Below, one piece after another: positions 9,622 to 21,755 of a stretch of DNA of 64,000 nucleotides (position 1 is its first letter; the number at the start of each line of letters is the position of its first letter). The DNA is from Onthophagus taurus (Eukaryota; Arthropoda; Insecta; Coleoptera; Scarabaeidae). The notes under the pieces were generated by a model. That model did not search any database. It saw only the letters and a program-made list of their open reading frames with translations, and was not told the origin of the DNA. A program made the position numbers and the translations under genes. Location of the stretch: NCBI RefSeq assembly GCF_036711975.1, contig NC_091973.1, forward strand, positions 20,956,001-21,020,000. The letters are read 5' to 3'.

Positions 9622-10963
9622 TGGGTGTTACCGAAACCCGGGGCGAACCTAACGTTCCCGCAAAGCTACAGGCCCATCAGTTTGCTTTCTTGTCTCGGCA
9701 AGGTATGCGAGAGGATCGTTCAGACGAGGCTACAAACATCAGTTCAAGATCTTAAGCTCATTCAGGACGAACAGTTTGGTTTCCGACCCAAACATTCGAC
9801 CGTACACCAGGTACCGCGACTTGTCGAATACATAACCGAAGGCTTCAATCGAAAGCAAAGCACTTGTGCGGCGCTTTTCGATGTTGCCAAGGCGTTCGAC
9901 AAAGTATGGCATGAAGGACTTTTGTTCAAAAGCGGGCGTGCCCCTGGCGTTGGTTCAATTGATCGCGTCCTATCTTGGCGGTAGGAAGGCGCGCATCAAA
10001 TTGAACGGTACGCGTTCGACAGAGCGAATCCTAACTGCTGGCGTCCCTCAGGGGTCGTTGCTTTCACCGATACTCTTTTGTATCTTTGTTAGCGACTTAC
10101 CCCGGTGCGAGGGCACTCAGTTAGCGATGTACGCCGACGATGTGTGCATCTACAGCAGATCTTGGTCCCCCGAGATCGCCGCTCGTAGACTGCAGACAGC
10201 ATCGGATCAGCTGCAAGACTACTTCGCAAAGTGGCGGGTCAAAATCAACGCTGATAAAAGTACCGCAGTACTCTTTACTCGGCGTAGACAGAGACCCCCC
10301 GATGCGTTGGTACTGCGAGGGAACGAGCTTCCCTGGCATTCCGAAACCAGGTATTTGGGTGTCATTTTGGACTCTAAACTAACTTGGAAAAGTCACATCG
10401 AGGCCATGGCGAACCGGGCGAAGGTAGCTCTGGTCAATCTGTACGCTCTGATAAATCGCCGAAGTAAGTTGGATCCTCTCCATAAGATTAGACTCTACAA
10501 AGCGGTTATCAGACCTGCGATGACATACGCTTCTTCAGTCTGGGGTTACGCTGCGCACTCGCACGTGCAAAAACTCCAAGTGGATCAGAACAAGGTCCTA
10601 AGGATGGCATTCGATGCTCCTTGGTTTGTCAGTAATGCGACACTGCACAATGATTCCCAGATGGTGACCATCGAGGAATTCATTCGGAACAAAGCCAGTA
10701 CCGAGTTTACGCGGCTCGAAGACCACCCAAATCCCCTCCTAGCGGGATTAACGGATTACGACGTTGAACACCTTCGCCATAAACGGCCAAGGCTGCTTCT
10801 CGTCTGACGATCCGTGAACCCGACTGTCCTTTCCAAATCCACTTCCGATATCGCTAATTTAGCGAATATTAACTAATACATTTTCCGTCTGTTTTAGACC
10901 CGATGAAGAGGGTTAAGGAAGATTCCAGGAACCTCAAGGGGCCCGTCAAGTTCACCGTTCACC
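9622..10963 (+). pseudogene. 5'-truncated Jockey ORF2 copy
   Basis: It begins inside the RT at the sequence encoding LPKPGANLTFPQSYRP and is nearly identical to 28.56-29.90 kb. An 8-base deletion near 9931, flanked by short AAAA/AGCG homology, breaks the frame between KAFDKVWHEGLLF and GVPLALVQ. The rest, with GVPQGSLLSP and MYADDVCIYS, runs to a stop at 10,807. The 3' end is two GTTCACC units with no poly(A). The near-identity implies recent activity of this family. I find no convincing target duplication. Confidence 0.88.
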
Positions 10964-11465
10964 GTATGGTGTAAATGTATTATAAACACGTTTCGAGTCA
11001 TATGTGAAAGTTTTCGGGTTGTTTGCAGACTTTAGAAATATGCAGGTCCGTAATGAAAGTTTTGTCGGAATCGGAATTTTTTCCTTCATCTTTTCAATAT
11101 TTCAATCTTTTCAATTTTTTCGCTAGTTTGTATAAAAATTCAATATATTCAGGTTTTTTGCGTGTAAATAAGAGATCTGTTGGGACCGGAAACTAAATTT
11201 TAAAACGCTATGAGAGTTTGTTTGCACAGGCCGTATTTATTTTTTAGGAGTTATTTACGATTCGATTTTATGAGTAGGTAATCCTTGGAGGATTTCGCGG
11301 TATATTCAGAATACGGTTGTCAATATATAAGTTTAGAGATCCACGTTACAGCCATTGTGTAAAGTGTCGTTGCAGCGAAAAGAAGTCATTTTATTCAAAA
11401 GTTTTTGTGTTGAAAAAAATATTGAGTGTGTTAAAATATAACAAGTGTTAAAATATAATAAATAA
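10964..11465. other. No gene recognised
   Basis: AT-rich sequence between the Jockey 3' end and the piggyBac relic. I see no coding homology, TIR or clear repeat. It may hold the 5' end of the piggyBac element, but I found no TTAA-bounded terminus. Confidence 0.4.
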
Positions 11466-12269
11466 ATGATGGCACCACAAGAAATATCATCTAAAAGTGA
11501 TATTGAAAGCAACATTCAAGGACTATTTGATAAACCGCAAAAAGAAGAAGAGGATAGTGAAGCCGAAATTGATTTGAGTGATGAAGAAATTGAAGTGAAT
11601 AATTTTGACAGCGCATCTGAAGAGGATAATTCTTCTGAAGAGGATGAAGAAAGCATTGAGACATGTATTGAAGATTTTTATGTTGGCAAAGACAATGTCA
11701 GCATGTGGAAAAGAACAAAATTTGCAAAACTTCGACTTATCGAATATTTTTAGTTTCAGGTCCTACTTGTGGTGGAAAAAATCTTAGTGAATTAGAATTA
11801 TTTCAAAAAATTATCGGTAGTATAATGCTTGAAAATATTGTGGCACATACAAATACTTATTACTTTTTTATTTACTATAGAATCTCTAAGATTAAATCGT
11901 GATTACACACGAGGCAGAGATATCAAAGATAGCAACATAACCGAATTATTGGCTTATTTGGGAATACTTTTCTTAATAGGTATTAAAAAGTTACATTTTG
12001 CCAATGTAAAAGAAATTTACTTAATTCAAATGGTTAGAGCAGTGATGAGCTACAAACGATTTTTGTTTTTAACTCGATCTCTCCGCTTTGATGATAAAAT
12101 TACAAGAATCGATAGGCGTAAAACTGACAAATTGGCAGCAATTCGGTGTTTCTTCGAGAAATTTCTAGAAAACAGCCAAGCGTGTTTCAAGTTAGGTGAA
12201 TTCGTCCCAATAGACGAAATTTTGCATCCTTTCCGAGGTAGATGTGCATGGATACAGTATATTCGCTAG
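11466..12269 (+). pseudogene. piggyBac-like transposase, truncated
   Basis: The N-terminus is acidic, rich in Glu, Asp and Ser, as in piggyBac transposases. It is followed by SELELFQKIIGSIML, IVAHTNTY, an ELLAYLGILFLIGIKK-type helix and EFVPIDEILHPFRGRCAW, which contains the first catalytic Asp region. At least two frame changes (about 11,750 and 11,880) interrupt it. It stops just after the FRGRC motif, so the second and third catalytic residues and the Cys-rich tail are missing. It cannot be active. No ITRs were identified. Confidence 0.8.
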
Positions 12270-12990
12270 GTGTCCAATTCTAAATCGGTCGTATTAATTT
12301 TATTCTTCCTTTTTGTATCCTGATTATTGTCTCAGTTAATGTTTTAAAGGTTCACGAATTTTTAACAAATAATTTTATACACTTGATTGAATTAGTTTTT
12401 TTTTTAAAGTTCTAGTTTTTTTTTATGTTTAAACTCACATTAAGTTATTTCTTCTTCTTCTTCACTCGGGTTATGGTTTTGTTTTTAGTCTCTTTTCGTT
12501 GTCGAATGCGTTCACAACAAAACGATGCTTTGTCTTCTACGTTTCAACTCTTATTGTTTGTTATTTTTTTAAGCGTCGGTTCTTCAATTTTTTTATCAAA
12601 ATGCATAGCGACTAAGTTCTGACAATCTTGGATTATTCCAAAAATAATTCAAATTTAGGTTTAAAAGATACGTCAAAAGATAATTTATGTAGAATTTTGG
12701 AATGACATACAATGTCGATCAAAATATTTTAAATGTTTTTCTTTTCGTTTTTCCAAAAATGATGATTATCAATGATATTGTATCGATTTGTTGTTTAAAT
12801 TTCTTCAATTTCAGAAACAAGATGGTTTTAAATAAGTCTTTATCATTATCGCTGAATTTTGAAAATAAGATTTTGGAATGGATATGGATCAAATATTCGT
12901 ATCAGTCTGAATTACTACAATATTAAATACTTCTACTCTAGTAAAATGCGTGTTTTTTTAATAACCTAATACATACTTATTAATAAAGAA
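12270..12990. other. AT-rich, no gene recognised
   Basis: The open frames here are low-complexity and lack family motifs. The left boundary of the Harbinger element must lie near the right end of this stretch, because the transposase N-terminus is missing there. Confidence 0.4.
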
Positions 12991-12995
12991 ATATT

Positions 12996-14852
12996 GAGGG
13001 AGAATATACAACATTATTTAGAGAACTGAGAGATGACGAAACCAATTTTTTTGAGTATTTGCGGATGTCAATATATAATTTCCACGAATTACTGTTAATC
13101 ATTGAGCCGGTGATAACAAAACAAAGAACAACATTCAGGGAGGCGATAACAGCAAAACAAAAATTATGTATTTGTTTAAGGTAAGTTGTTTATTAATTAT
13201 GGCAATAATACAAAAAAAAATTGTAACTTATTCAATATTTGCATGATCATAAAATGGTTCTATGTATGAAGCAGCTGTTGAATTTGAAGTAGCAGGGCAG
13301 GGCGTAGACGCTGGAGCAGTTCGGGTGTGAAAATTGTAATTGTTGCTAGTAGTTGGTTGTTGTTGTTGAAACTGAGAAGTTACGTTTGAAGGTTGATTGG
13401 TTATTGAAATTTGCTCTAGTTCCATATCTTGTACCAAATCAAAGATCCTACTTTCTGCAATGTTTCTGTAATACGGCGTAAAGCGTTTAACCTTTGCAGC
13501 AATACTTTCAAAAAATATATCTGTTGAATCTTTTACTGCAGGAAGACTTGTTTTTTCTCTTCTTTGCTTTTCAACAAGGTACTTCATTATTACTCTAGTC
13601 TGTTTAGGTTAGAAGTAGATTTAGTTTGAGCAGGAGAAACTGTAACCCCTTCTGCGTTTTCCAATGCATCAGTAACTTGGGTCCCAGTAGCCGCAATATT
13701 GTCGTCTCGTTCTTCTTCTTCGTTCACGTCAATATCGGCAAGATTGCCAATTGTTTCTCGTTGGCGCGAAAATGGTTCTAAAAACCCCATTTGTTCTTCA
13801 AATCGCCATTTTAGTAGCTTACTCGCTTGTCCCGATTTCGTCAGTTTATTGTTTTTTACTTTTTCGTCACTGATATCTCAACTGATTCCATCTATTTTTG
13901 CAAGTCGACCCTATACATAGAAAAAGTATTTATTCGAAAAGGTCTATTTATATATTTTATAAATATTGTAAAAGTTTAAAAGTTAAATCTTTACTATTTT
14001 TTGTTTTTTTAAGTTTTTGGCAACGGGCGATTCTTTCCGCACAATAGGTTTTAGCTACAGATTCGGGCATTCAACAGTATGCAATATAGTAAAAGAAGTC
14101 TGTGATGCAATAATTCAAAAAACATTGCGTACGTTGATGCCTACACCCACGGAAGACGACTGGAAAAGAATTGCTAATGAATTTTGGAATATTTGGAATT
14201 TCCCCAATTGCTTGGGAGCTCTTGACGGGAAACACGTCGTGATTACAAAAAAACCTTTTCGATAGTTCTCCTAGCACTGGTCGATGCGCAATATAATTGT
14301 ATTACCGTTGATATTGGATCATACGGGAAAAACAGCGACGGAGGCATTTTTGCCCACTCAACTTTGGGAAGGGCTTTAGAACAAAATAACTTAAATATCC
14401 CTTATCCCGTAGAACTTCCCGGTACCAACCAAAAGGCAAATTTTGTGATAGTAGGGGATGAAGCTTTTCCCTTAAAACCTAATTTATTAAGACCATATTC
14501 TTCTGCTCAACAACGAGACGATACAACAAAGAAAATATTTAATTATAGATTATCATTTGCTCGAAGATGCTCCGAAAACGCCTTTGTTATTTTAGGTCAA
14601 AAATTTCAATTTTATAATAGAAGATTAAAATATGCACCACAATATGCAGATAAAATTGTTTTAACTACATGTTTACTGCATAATTTTATCAAAGACTATC
14701 AAATCAATTTCACAGCTACCAACTCTACCGTAGAAAATTTGCCACATCAAGGAGGAAATGCAACAGCTACTACGTTTCAACTAAGAGACATTTACAAAGA
14801 TTTTTTTAATTCTCCAATAGGAGCTGTTGACTGGCAAATGAGTGCAATTTAA
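12996..14852 (+). pseudogene. Harbinger transposase, two exons, decayed
   Basis: Exon 1 (GEYTTLFRELRDDE, FEYLRMSIYNFHELL) ends at a GTAAGT donor (13,181). Exon 2 opens near 14,014 with LATGDSFRTIGFSYR and contains the DDE nuclease: ALDGKH (first Asp), a VDIGSYGKNSDGG segment (second), GDEAFPLKPNLLRPY (third), and the family-typical FNYRLSFARR. A deletion at about 14,255 removes roughly the NSGS-x-x-NYK region between KHVVITKKP and FSIVLLALVDA and shifts the frame. Exon 1 lacks the usual basic N-terminal residues. The phase at the exon-2 acceptor is off by one, so this copy is dead. The intron holds the second exon of the opposite-strand MADF gene. Confidence 0.85.
13228..13910 (-). pseudogene. 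MADF-BESS gene exon 2, antisense in the transposase intron
   Basis: A CTATGTATAG acceptor at 13,911-13,920 is followed by STCKNRWNQLR, the second half of a MADF (Myb/SANT-like) DNA-binding domain, then KWRFEEQMGFLEPF. The tail is acidic and Gln/Ser-rich, with a BESS motif (DIFFESIAAKVKRF). Joined to exon 1 (21,449) the splice keeps frame at a Gly codon. Small frameshifts occur near 13,870 and 13,588. Harbinger elements use a Myb/MADF partner to bring the transposase to DNA, so this is the element's second gene rather than a host gene. Confidence 0.75.
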
Positions 14853-16148
14853 AAAGTTTACCATTATATTAATCCGTAGTTACATTCAGGCCCGGTTCTA
14901 GGGATGAAGTCATTATCGTGCCATTTAATTTCAGCCGCCCCCGACAGAGCCACCTTTTTAAAGATCTTGTATTTATTATTAATTGTAACGCATTTTTAAT
15001 TTTTTTTTTAACAATATAGAATTGATAAAGGAGTGAATAAAAATTGATTTGATGTTTAACAAACGTTTAGTTTATCGCTTAAAACTCAAATAGTTAAAAA
15101 AATTTTCAAAAACTAAAAACTGATATTGCACTAAAATGTGTGCTTTTTTATTTGCAAGTTCGTCAATAACGGTATCTAAATTAATTTCTTCTGACAATTC
15201 TTTTTCTATTGCTACTAAACTTAAGTTACTAAGTCTCTCTTGGCACATAGATGATCTTAAATATGATTTAATTAATTTTAACTTAGAAAAACTCCTTTCA
15301 CCTGTTGCAACTGTGACTAGTAGTGTTAAATATATTCTCAAGGCAACAGAAAAATTGGAAAAGGATGAAATTAAACCACTGGTTTGAATGAATTGTAAAT
15401 TCTTTAAAGGGTCGGTAACATCCTCATTAAGTATTTTGTACATTATCAATTCGTTGTACAAATCTTCACCGTCAACATCCTTAGAGATATCATCGTTATT
15501 TCGAACTTGCAAAGCTATATCAAAGTCTGCACAAGATTTTCTTAGATCATCTTCAGACATATTTCTGAATTCAATTAAAAATTTGAACAATGCGTTGCAC
15601 TCATTTAACGAAGTAAATCTTTCTTGAATAGAATTTAGAGTTGTGTCCCAAAGTGTAAAATAAAATTCCACTTTAAACAATAATTTTGGATCTTGAATCC
15701 GTTCATTATGGCATTCATAATCGAAAATACGAACTTTTTTCTTCTGCCTCTTCAAAGGAAATTCTATCTCTATATCTAGATCGGTTGCTAATGTTGTAGC
15801 ATCGTTAATATACTTATTGAAAGCTGCATCACACCTAGATGAATTTAAGAAGTCAATAATTTTGTTGAGTGATTTCACAGATTCATTAATTGTTGTTGTG
15901 GACGATTGTAGTAGCTTACTGGCAATATTAATATTTGAAAGAATATCATCCCATATTAAAATTGAGCAAATAAATTTAAAAGTACACTGAAAAAAATGGT
16001 ATTACATTTACAGTCATCTTATTGCACCATTTTACAATGAAATCATTGTAATAAAGTCAATTAGTCATATTATTGGAAAAAACATTTTCAAAAACGTATT
16101 CGCAACAAAATACGGAGCATTTACAATTTCTTTCGCTTCCACAATAAC

Positions 16149-18351
16149 TTGCGAAATAAAAATCATAACAATGAAAATGTAAATAACTCAAATAATCTCA
16201 TTCCTCAAACTCTTACAAATAATTTATTGGAGAACAATTTTCCCGAATATGCGGATGACGTCGGCGCACATACTAATGAACAACATTACGAACTTGCTAT
16301 GAAGTTACAGGGTTTATTATTTTTAACATTACAGTCAAAATATAACATTTCAAATAAATCATTGCAAACTATTGTTGAAAGTCTTTCTGATTTGAATAAA
16401 CTTAATTCTGAGTATATTATCCAAAAACTTCTTGATAGTGGTTATGTGTTTGATAAAAATATTATTCACAACGACTTATTTCAACAAGTTATTAATTCGA
16501 CGAATGGTAAATTACGAAACCAATATAACAGAGATATTTAGTATAAACAAAATTTTAATAACGTAGCACCTGTATGTTATAAATTGAGCAATAATTCAAC
16601 GTTTTACTATGTGCCTATAATTAACACAATACAATGTCTTTTAAAATATAATAATTTCAAAAATTTAATGTTTAGCAACAAAGAATCTACATCTAATGTA
16701 TTAGCTGATATTACAGATGCTAGCATCGTGACAAAAAACACTTTTTTTTACTCTGATAATGGTTATACGATAAAAATAATTTTGTTCCAAGATGCCTTTG
16801 AAGTGTGTAATCCTTTAGGATCATCAAGGAAAAAACATAAAATCATTGGAATGTATATGACCTTTGCCAATACGCCTGCATGGTTTCGTTCTCAGATTGA
16901 CAATATACATTTGGTGGCCTTAGTTTATGAAAAAGATGTTAAACAAGTTGGATTTGATGAAGTGTTGAATGTTATTGTAAATGACTTAAACACATTAGAA
17001 TTAATCGGCGTTGATGTTGAACTAAACGAGAAAAATATATCTGTAAAGGGTAGCATTTTAACAATTGTTGGTGATAACTTAGGAAATCATCATATCGGCG
17101 GTTTAAATGAAAATTTTAGTTTATCATCATATTTCTGTAGATTTTGTCACATTAACAATATAAAAAACAGCAGTGACATAAACAAGCACTCGTGAGTCAT
17201 ATGAATTTGATGTTGACATGGCCTCTTTAACACAATCATCCCACAGAGGAATTAAATCAAATTCAATACTCAATTCTTTAAGATTTTACCATGTAATGAA
17301 TCCAGGCTTAGCACCATGTATAGCACATGATGTTTTTGAGGGAATTTTGAAGGTAGATTTAGCACATGCTCTTGACATGTTAGAAGCTCAAAATTTATTA
17401 TCCTTCGAAGATTTAAATAAACGACTTCAGACTTTGTCATTTGAAGGTGAATCAAAAATCCACTTCCCTTTAATTAAGAAAAAAAACAATCTGTCGGGAT
17501 CTGCATATCAAAACATGATGTTTATAATTGTAATACCTTTTGTATTATCAATAAACGAACCAAATTACGCGTGGGAATTAATTTTGTTATTAAGAAAGAT
17601 TGTACTTTTACTTCTAGCATTTAAATTATCGACAAACCAAGTGGCTTATCTAAAATCTTTAATTGATGATTATATAGATTTAAAGTGCAAAATTTTACCA
17701 CAAATTCCATTTAAACCTAAACAACATTTCATAACCCATTATCCAGAACTATTTCTTCATTTTGGTCCACTTCGGCACTTGTGGACTTTGCGTTTCGAGC
17801 ATAAACATCAATACTTTAAAAATGTAGTAAGACATTCTAATTGTTTCAAAAACCTCTTAAAAACTTTATCATATCGACACCAGCTTTTACAGAGCTTAAA
17901 TATTGCACAAAACAAGCTGTATAATTCAGAATTTATTACTGAAAGTATTAAAATGTGCACAGAAAAATATTCCTCTGTACACTCATACCTTATGTCAATT
18001 AATGTTATTGATAGTACTGAGTATTTCATAACAGATCAGGTATTATACAGAGGAATTATATATGCGAAAAATTTTGTAATTTGTTACGGGCAAAATGATG
18101 TTGGCGATTATTTATTGTGTAAAATTAATAATATACTATTAAATTTTAAATTGAGCACATGTACTTTCATTGGAACTTCAGTTGTTGTATCGTCTGATCC
18201 CATTAGTGGATTATATTTCGCTAATAATAATGTTTCTGATAAATTAGTATACATAAATGTAATGTCTTTGATCTGCATAGAGCCTCTTTTGGTGCAAAAA
18301 GTTGGTAATTACCATCAGTACTCTTTTAGGTCTGCACCACTTGAACTATAA
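16149..18351 (+). pseudogene. CMC-like transposase gene
   Basis: An N-terminal helical region is followed by a nuclease-like core. QDAFEVCNPLGSSRKKHKI may carry the first acid, GDNLGNHHIGG...CRFCH the second with a zinc-binding pair, and LWTLRFEHKHQYFK the Glu. GLAPCIAHDVFEGI is a diagnostic block of an unnamed transposase-like family scattered through animal genomes. A TAG at 16,539-16,541 and a frameshift near 17,190 break it; flanking protein is otherwise continuous. No N-terminal zinc finger is seen. I infer a TNP2/CACTA-type DDE transposase; the catalytic assignments are by position and not proven. Confidence 0.7.
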
Positions 18352-18388
18352 CTATCACACACATTACATTGTATTATACCGCTTAAAA

Positions 18389-19385
18389 ATGACGCTGTTT
18401 AAAGTATGGGATTCGACACGTAATAAACGGTTTATGGTAATGGTTCCTGATGGAGAGGATCTGTATGAACAAATAGTACTTAGAGGTAAACATTATTTCA
18501 ATAATTTTATATTGCGTATATTTTGTTACTTCCTATAGTATAAAAATTTATTATTTCTTAGCTTCTACCAAATTACAAATAAATGGGGTATCGTTAGTGC
18601 TAGAAGAAGATGGTACAGTGATTGATGATACTAACGTACTCCGCGAGTTAAGGTCTGAACAAACACTTTTGCTCCTAACTGCCAACGAGAAATGGACGGA
18701 GCATTTAAATTTGACAACGACAGAATCAAGAACGTCAGGATTTAGTACGCCGACATCTGCTACATCTTCAATGCTATTATTTAATATTGAAAGTAGTGAT
18801 AATATTGCAAATCTGAATGTTGAAAATGATAACACTGAAATTAATAATATTGAAATTAATAGTATTGAAATTAATGATATTGAAAATGAAATGAATGTAA
18901 TGAATACTGAAACATTATCTAATAGAAATGAAGAACTCGACTGGACTAGATTCCAAATACCTTGTCACAAGTTCCCAGCTAACTACTTACATTTATATGA
19001 ACAGGGGACAAAACACCAACATATTATTACAGATATGGTCCACATAATTGTAAATGTATTAAGAACCATAGATACCCAACCACCGATGCGTACACTCAAA
19101 AATATAGCTAGAGAAATATCGTAAAAGTATCCTAAAACTTTCTGCGATGTAGACGATGACGGTGCAGTATTAGGGAATGGGTTCGCAAGTTTATTTTTCA
19201 AATTACATGAACGGGTACATTATTTAAGGAGGCCACACAAACGGTCAAATAATAGTGTAGAACCAACAACTCCAAAAAAATTTTTAAAAAAGAAAACTTC
19301 TGCACAGGCAGGATGCTCACAATGGGCATCTGTTGTAGTTAACCACATTGAAAACATCAATTATATTGATAATTTTACACTGTAA
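18389..19385 (+). pseudogene. Transposon-borne CIDE-N domain protein
   Basis: ATG 18,389 begins MTLFKVWDSTRNKRFMVM. A 76-bp intron (GTAAAC donor at 18,486, TTAG acceptor ending 18,561) joins in frame to STKLQINGVSLVLEEDGT, DDTNVLRELRS and LLLLTANEKW. This matches the CIDE-N fold signature of CAD/ICAD and CIDE proteins: an acidic LEEDGT strand, a D-D turn and a closing hydrophobic strand. An Asn/Glu-rich linker of INNIEINSIE-type repeats follows, then a second conserved module (FQIPCHKFP; LKNIAREIS). After an in-frame TAA at 19,122, KYPKTFCDVDDDGAVLGNG and LHERVHYLRRP continue in frame. CIDE-N normally mediates protein-protein association; its role here is unknown. Confidence 0.7.
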
Positions 19386-21448
19386 ATTTACAATTGCAAT
19401 GTAAATTTATGTTAGTACGTGTAAATTCACTTTTACTATAATAACATTACAACGAAACGATGGGTCAAAAATAACCAATCATCTCATCGTAATTTTCCCA
19501 CATTTTTTTTTCAGTGTAGATATATTGTTTACTAAAGCATTTGCTGCAACTTTCGTTTGGATCCGTTATCATATCCTTGGCCATGTATGTTTTGCACATC
19601 TAAATCATAAGTACTTAATAATTCATTGGTAAAGAAATTAAACAATCCTTCTCCAGTTGCATCCAATACTGGATAGAACCCAAGAAATAGTTCTTTAATT
19701 TCAATAGGAGATGTACTCATATCCACTATTCTGGCTACAAAAGAAATTTGTTCAACATGCGTTACATCTGACGTACAATCTAAAATAACAGAAAAATATT
19801 TCGATTTTTTTATTAACTCTTGAATTTTTGTTTTTATCGAATTAGCCAGTTTCGTAATAATTTCATTTTGGAAAGAGTGTCCTAGGTAATGAGGCATGTA
19901 ACTGTAGTTCTTACTTTTTTGAATATTATTGATATGATTTGAAATAATTGGATCAAATTTCGCCAGCATTTCTATACCTTTTAGAAAATTTCCGTTATTT
20001 CGTTCATATAATACATCAGAATCACATCTAAAAGCTAAACATTGTCCTGCTAAATACTGTACAATTGCAACAATTCTGGTGACAATATCACGCCATCTTC
20101 TTTTCTCCGACTCAAAATATCGTTATTGTTCACAGTCTATAGTACAATTCTTACTAAGTCTTTTTTTCAATTCATTCCACTTTTGATAATTGAACATATG
20201 ATCAATACTTGATTCATGTCGGGATAATTGTGTAGCCAAATGTCGCCAATCAGAAAATTCGTCTTTTCCTCCTAATTTCATTGATTTAATGGAAAATAAT
20301 TTGCAACAATAACAAAATGTGCTGTTTGCCTTGAGTGAGTACACCAACCGTTTTTCTCCGTTTTTTTCTTTCAATCTTTTCACCATTTGGTAATATTCGA
20401 AAGTATTGTGACGGTGAGAACGTCACAATACTTTCTTCATCGCTGTCTGTGTTTGTAGGAAATTTTATGTTTTGTTGAATCGATGGAGGTCCTTTTTCAA
20501 CGAGAATTTCCAATAATCGGTTATTGATTATTGCTGGCCAAGTAGAGGGGTCGTGTAGATTTATAGATGAGGTCGAAGATACATTATCAATTTCTATTTC
20601 AGTATTTTTTTTCATACGCGGAACTTGCGGGACTAGTGGTAATACTGGTAATGTCATCAGTTGGGATAGTAATGTTACTAATATTATCAGATGTTGCTTC
20701 GTCGATAGAAAAATTCCTCGCTGAAGTCGAAACTGGATTATTATCTTCATCTAACATAACAAACTTAAGCATAGAATTTCGTAATTTTTTTTCTTGCTTA
20801 TCTTTTTCCGCTTTACGCTTTCTATAAAAAGCACCAGATTCACGCTTTGTCTTCCTTTCTGACATCTTCAATCTTTATGCTTATGTTAAGAAATAATATC
20901 CACCTTAGTTAACTTAGTGTCTAAGTAAATAGGAATTTTATTTATCTTCGAATCGGCAGGTTATTTCACAATAAACTAAGTTAATAAACCAAATATTAAT
21001 ACATTGAACATTTGGGAAACAATGGTGGGTTTGGAATGCCAACTTAATCACAGCCGTAACCGATTTAGAGGTTAGCGCTGACCGGTTAGGAAACATTTTT
21101 AACGATTTTAAATTTTACTTAAAAGAGGTAAGTGTTGTCAACAAAAAAATCAGAACCAATTTTTTTATTTATGGTTGGTAGCACGATGTAGTTTTACTTT
21201 CGGCGACTAGATGCCGCTGAAGGCATTCGAAGTTTGAGTAATTTCCGTCGAGTCGTATGATGGCGCAAACTGAATATTTCAATATGGTTTCTTTTTAATA
21301 TTTCGTCTGTGCATATGACGGCCGGCCGCCTTCGTGCATGCACGCTTCGCACGCTCGGTAGAACCGGGCCTGGTTAAATTTCATATGTATATACTAATAC
21401 TCTTGTAATAAAATGATTAGTTAAAATTATGAAAATATTCTTCTTACT

Positions 21449-21497
21449 TACCCAGTGTGACGTTTAGTTCCTTTGAAATAACTGATCAAATCTTGTC
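21449..21497 (-). pseudogene. MADF exon 1, distal part
   Basis: Reading down from the gypsy LTR: DKI, TGA, SVISKELNVTL, then a GTAAGTAAG donor. This is the middle of a MADF domain, with the conserved Trp codon changed to TGA. It continues the fragment at 24,843-24,929. The two were separated by insertion of the gypsy element. Confidence 0.65.
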
Positions 21498-21670
21498 TGT
21501 ATTATTCGTATTTAGGATTTTGTGAATTAAAGTAAAGATTCAAACTTTCCTAACTTAACTCCTTATTACAAGCACGTTGACATGTTACACACCGAGGTGA
21601 AGTGATCATTCCTCTTCGACGGTACTCCCATCACACCCACGCATGCGCAATATCGATAACTTTCAATACA
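21498..21670 (-). repeat. 3' LTR of gypsy element
   Basis: Direct repeat of 24,667-24,839, with only a few differences, such as CTCCTT against CTCTTT. Low divergence between the LTRs suggests a fairly young insertion. Confidence 0.88.
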
Positions 21671-21755
21671 TTACACACCTCTCGGCGAATCAACGAACTA
21701 AACAAAAACAAAACTAGTAATTATAATTTAACCTAACCGGTATTTTGCGTGTGCG

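Larger units (their letters stand above)
15985..19516 (+). mobile_element. CACTG-ended DNA transposon nested in hAT
   Basis: The ends are CACTGAAAAAAATG (15,985-) and, inverted, CATTTTTTTTTCAGTG (to 19,516), flanked by TA on both sides (15,983-15,984 and 19,517-19,518). Taking out the element and one TA restores the hAT reading frame, so the borders are secure. CACTR termini and a very short TSD point to the CMC (CACTA/Mirage/Chapaev) group; the protein supports a divergent member. Two plus-strand genes fill it: a transposase-like gene and a CIDE-N gene. GTAAATT/ATTACA words recur near the right end. Confidence 0.8.
15072..20871 (-). pseudogene. hAT transposase (DUF4371/ZMYM1-like type), split
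   Basis: Pieces in order from 20,871 down: a basic N-terminus (ERKTKRESGAFYRKRKAEK), a TTF-type zinc-finger region (FCYCCKLF, SDWRHL), the DUF4371-type core (YFSVILDCTSDVTHVEQ, GQGYDNG), and after the inserted element a long helical region ending in the hAT C-terminal dimerisation domain (VATGERSFSKLKLIKSYLRSSM). At least three frameshifts break the N-terminal half. Removing 15,985-19,516 and one TA copy rejoins an open frame across the insertion. Inactive. Confidence 0.85.
14887..21372 (-). mobile_element. hAT transposon with 14-bp TIRs and 8-bp TSD
   Basis: CAGGCCCGGTTCTA (14,887-14,900) and its exact reverse complement (21,359-21,372) bound the element. The flanks GTTACATT (14,879-14,886) and GTTAAATT (21,373-21,380) match at 7 of 8 bases, as expected of an aged hAT duplication. 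The transposase runs on the minus strand and is split by the CACTG-ended element 15,985-19,516. The hAT sits between exon 2 of the Harbinger transposase and the distal MADF exon. Confidence 0.9.

Noticed and set aside
18389..19385. Host gene for an apoptotic CIDE protein
   Set aside because: It lies wholly within CACTG termini next to a transposase gene and lacks nuclease or other CIDE partner domains.
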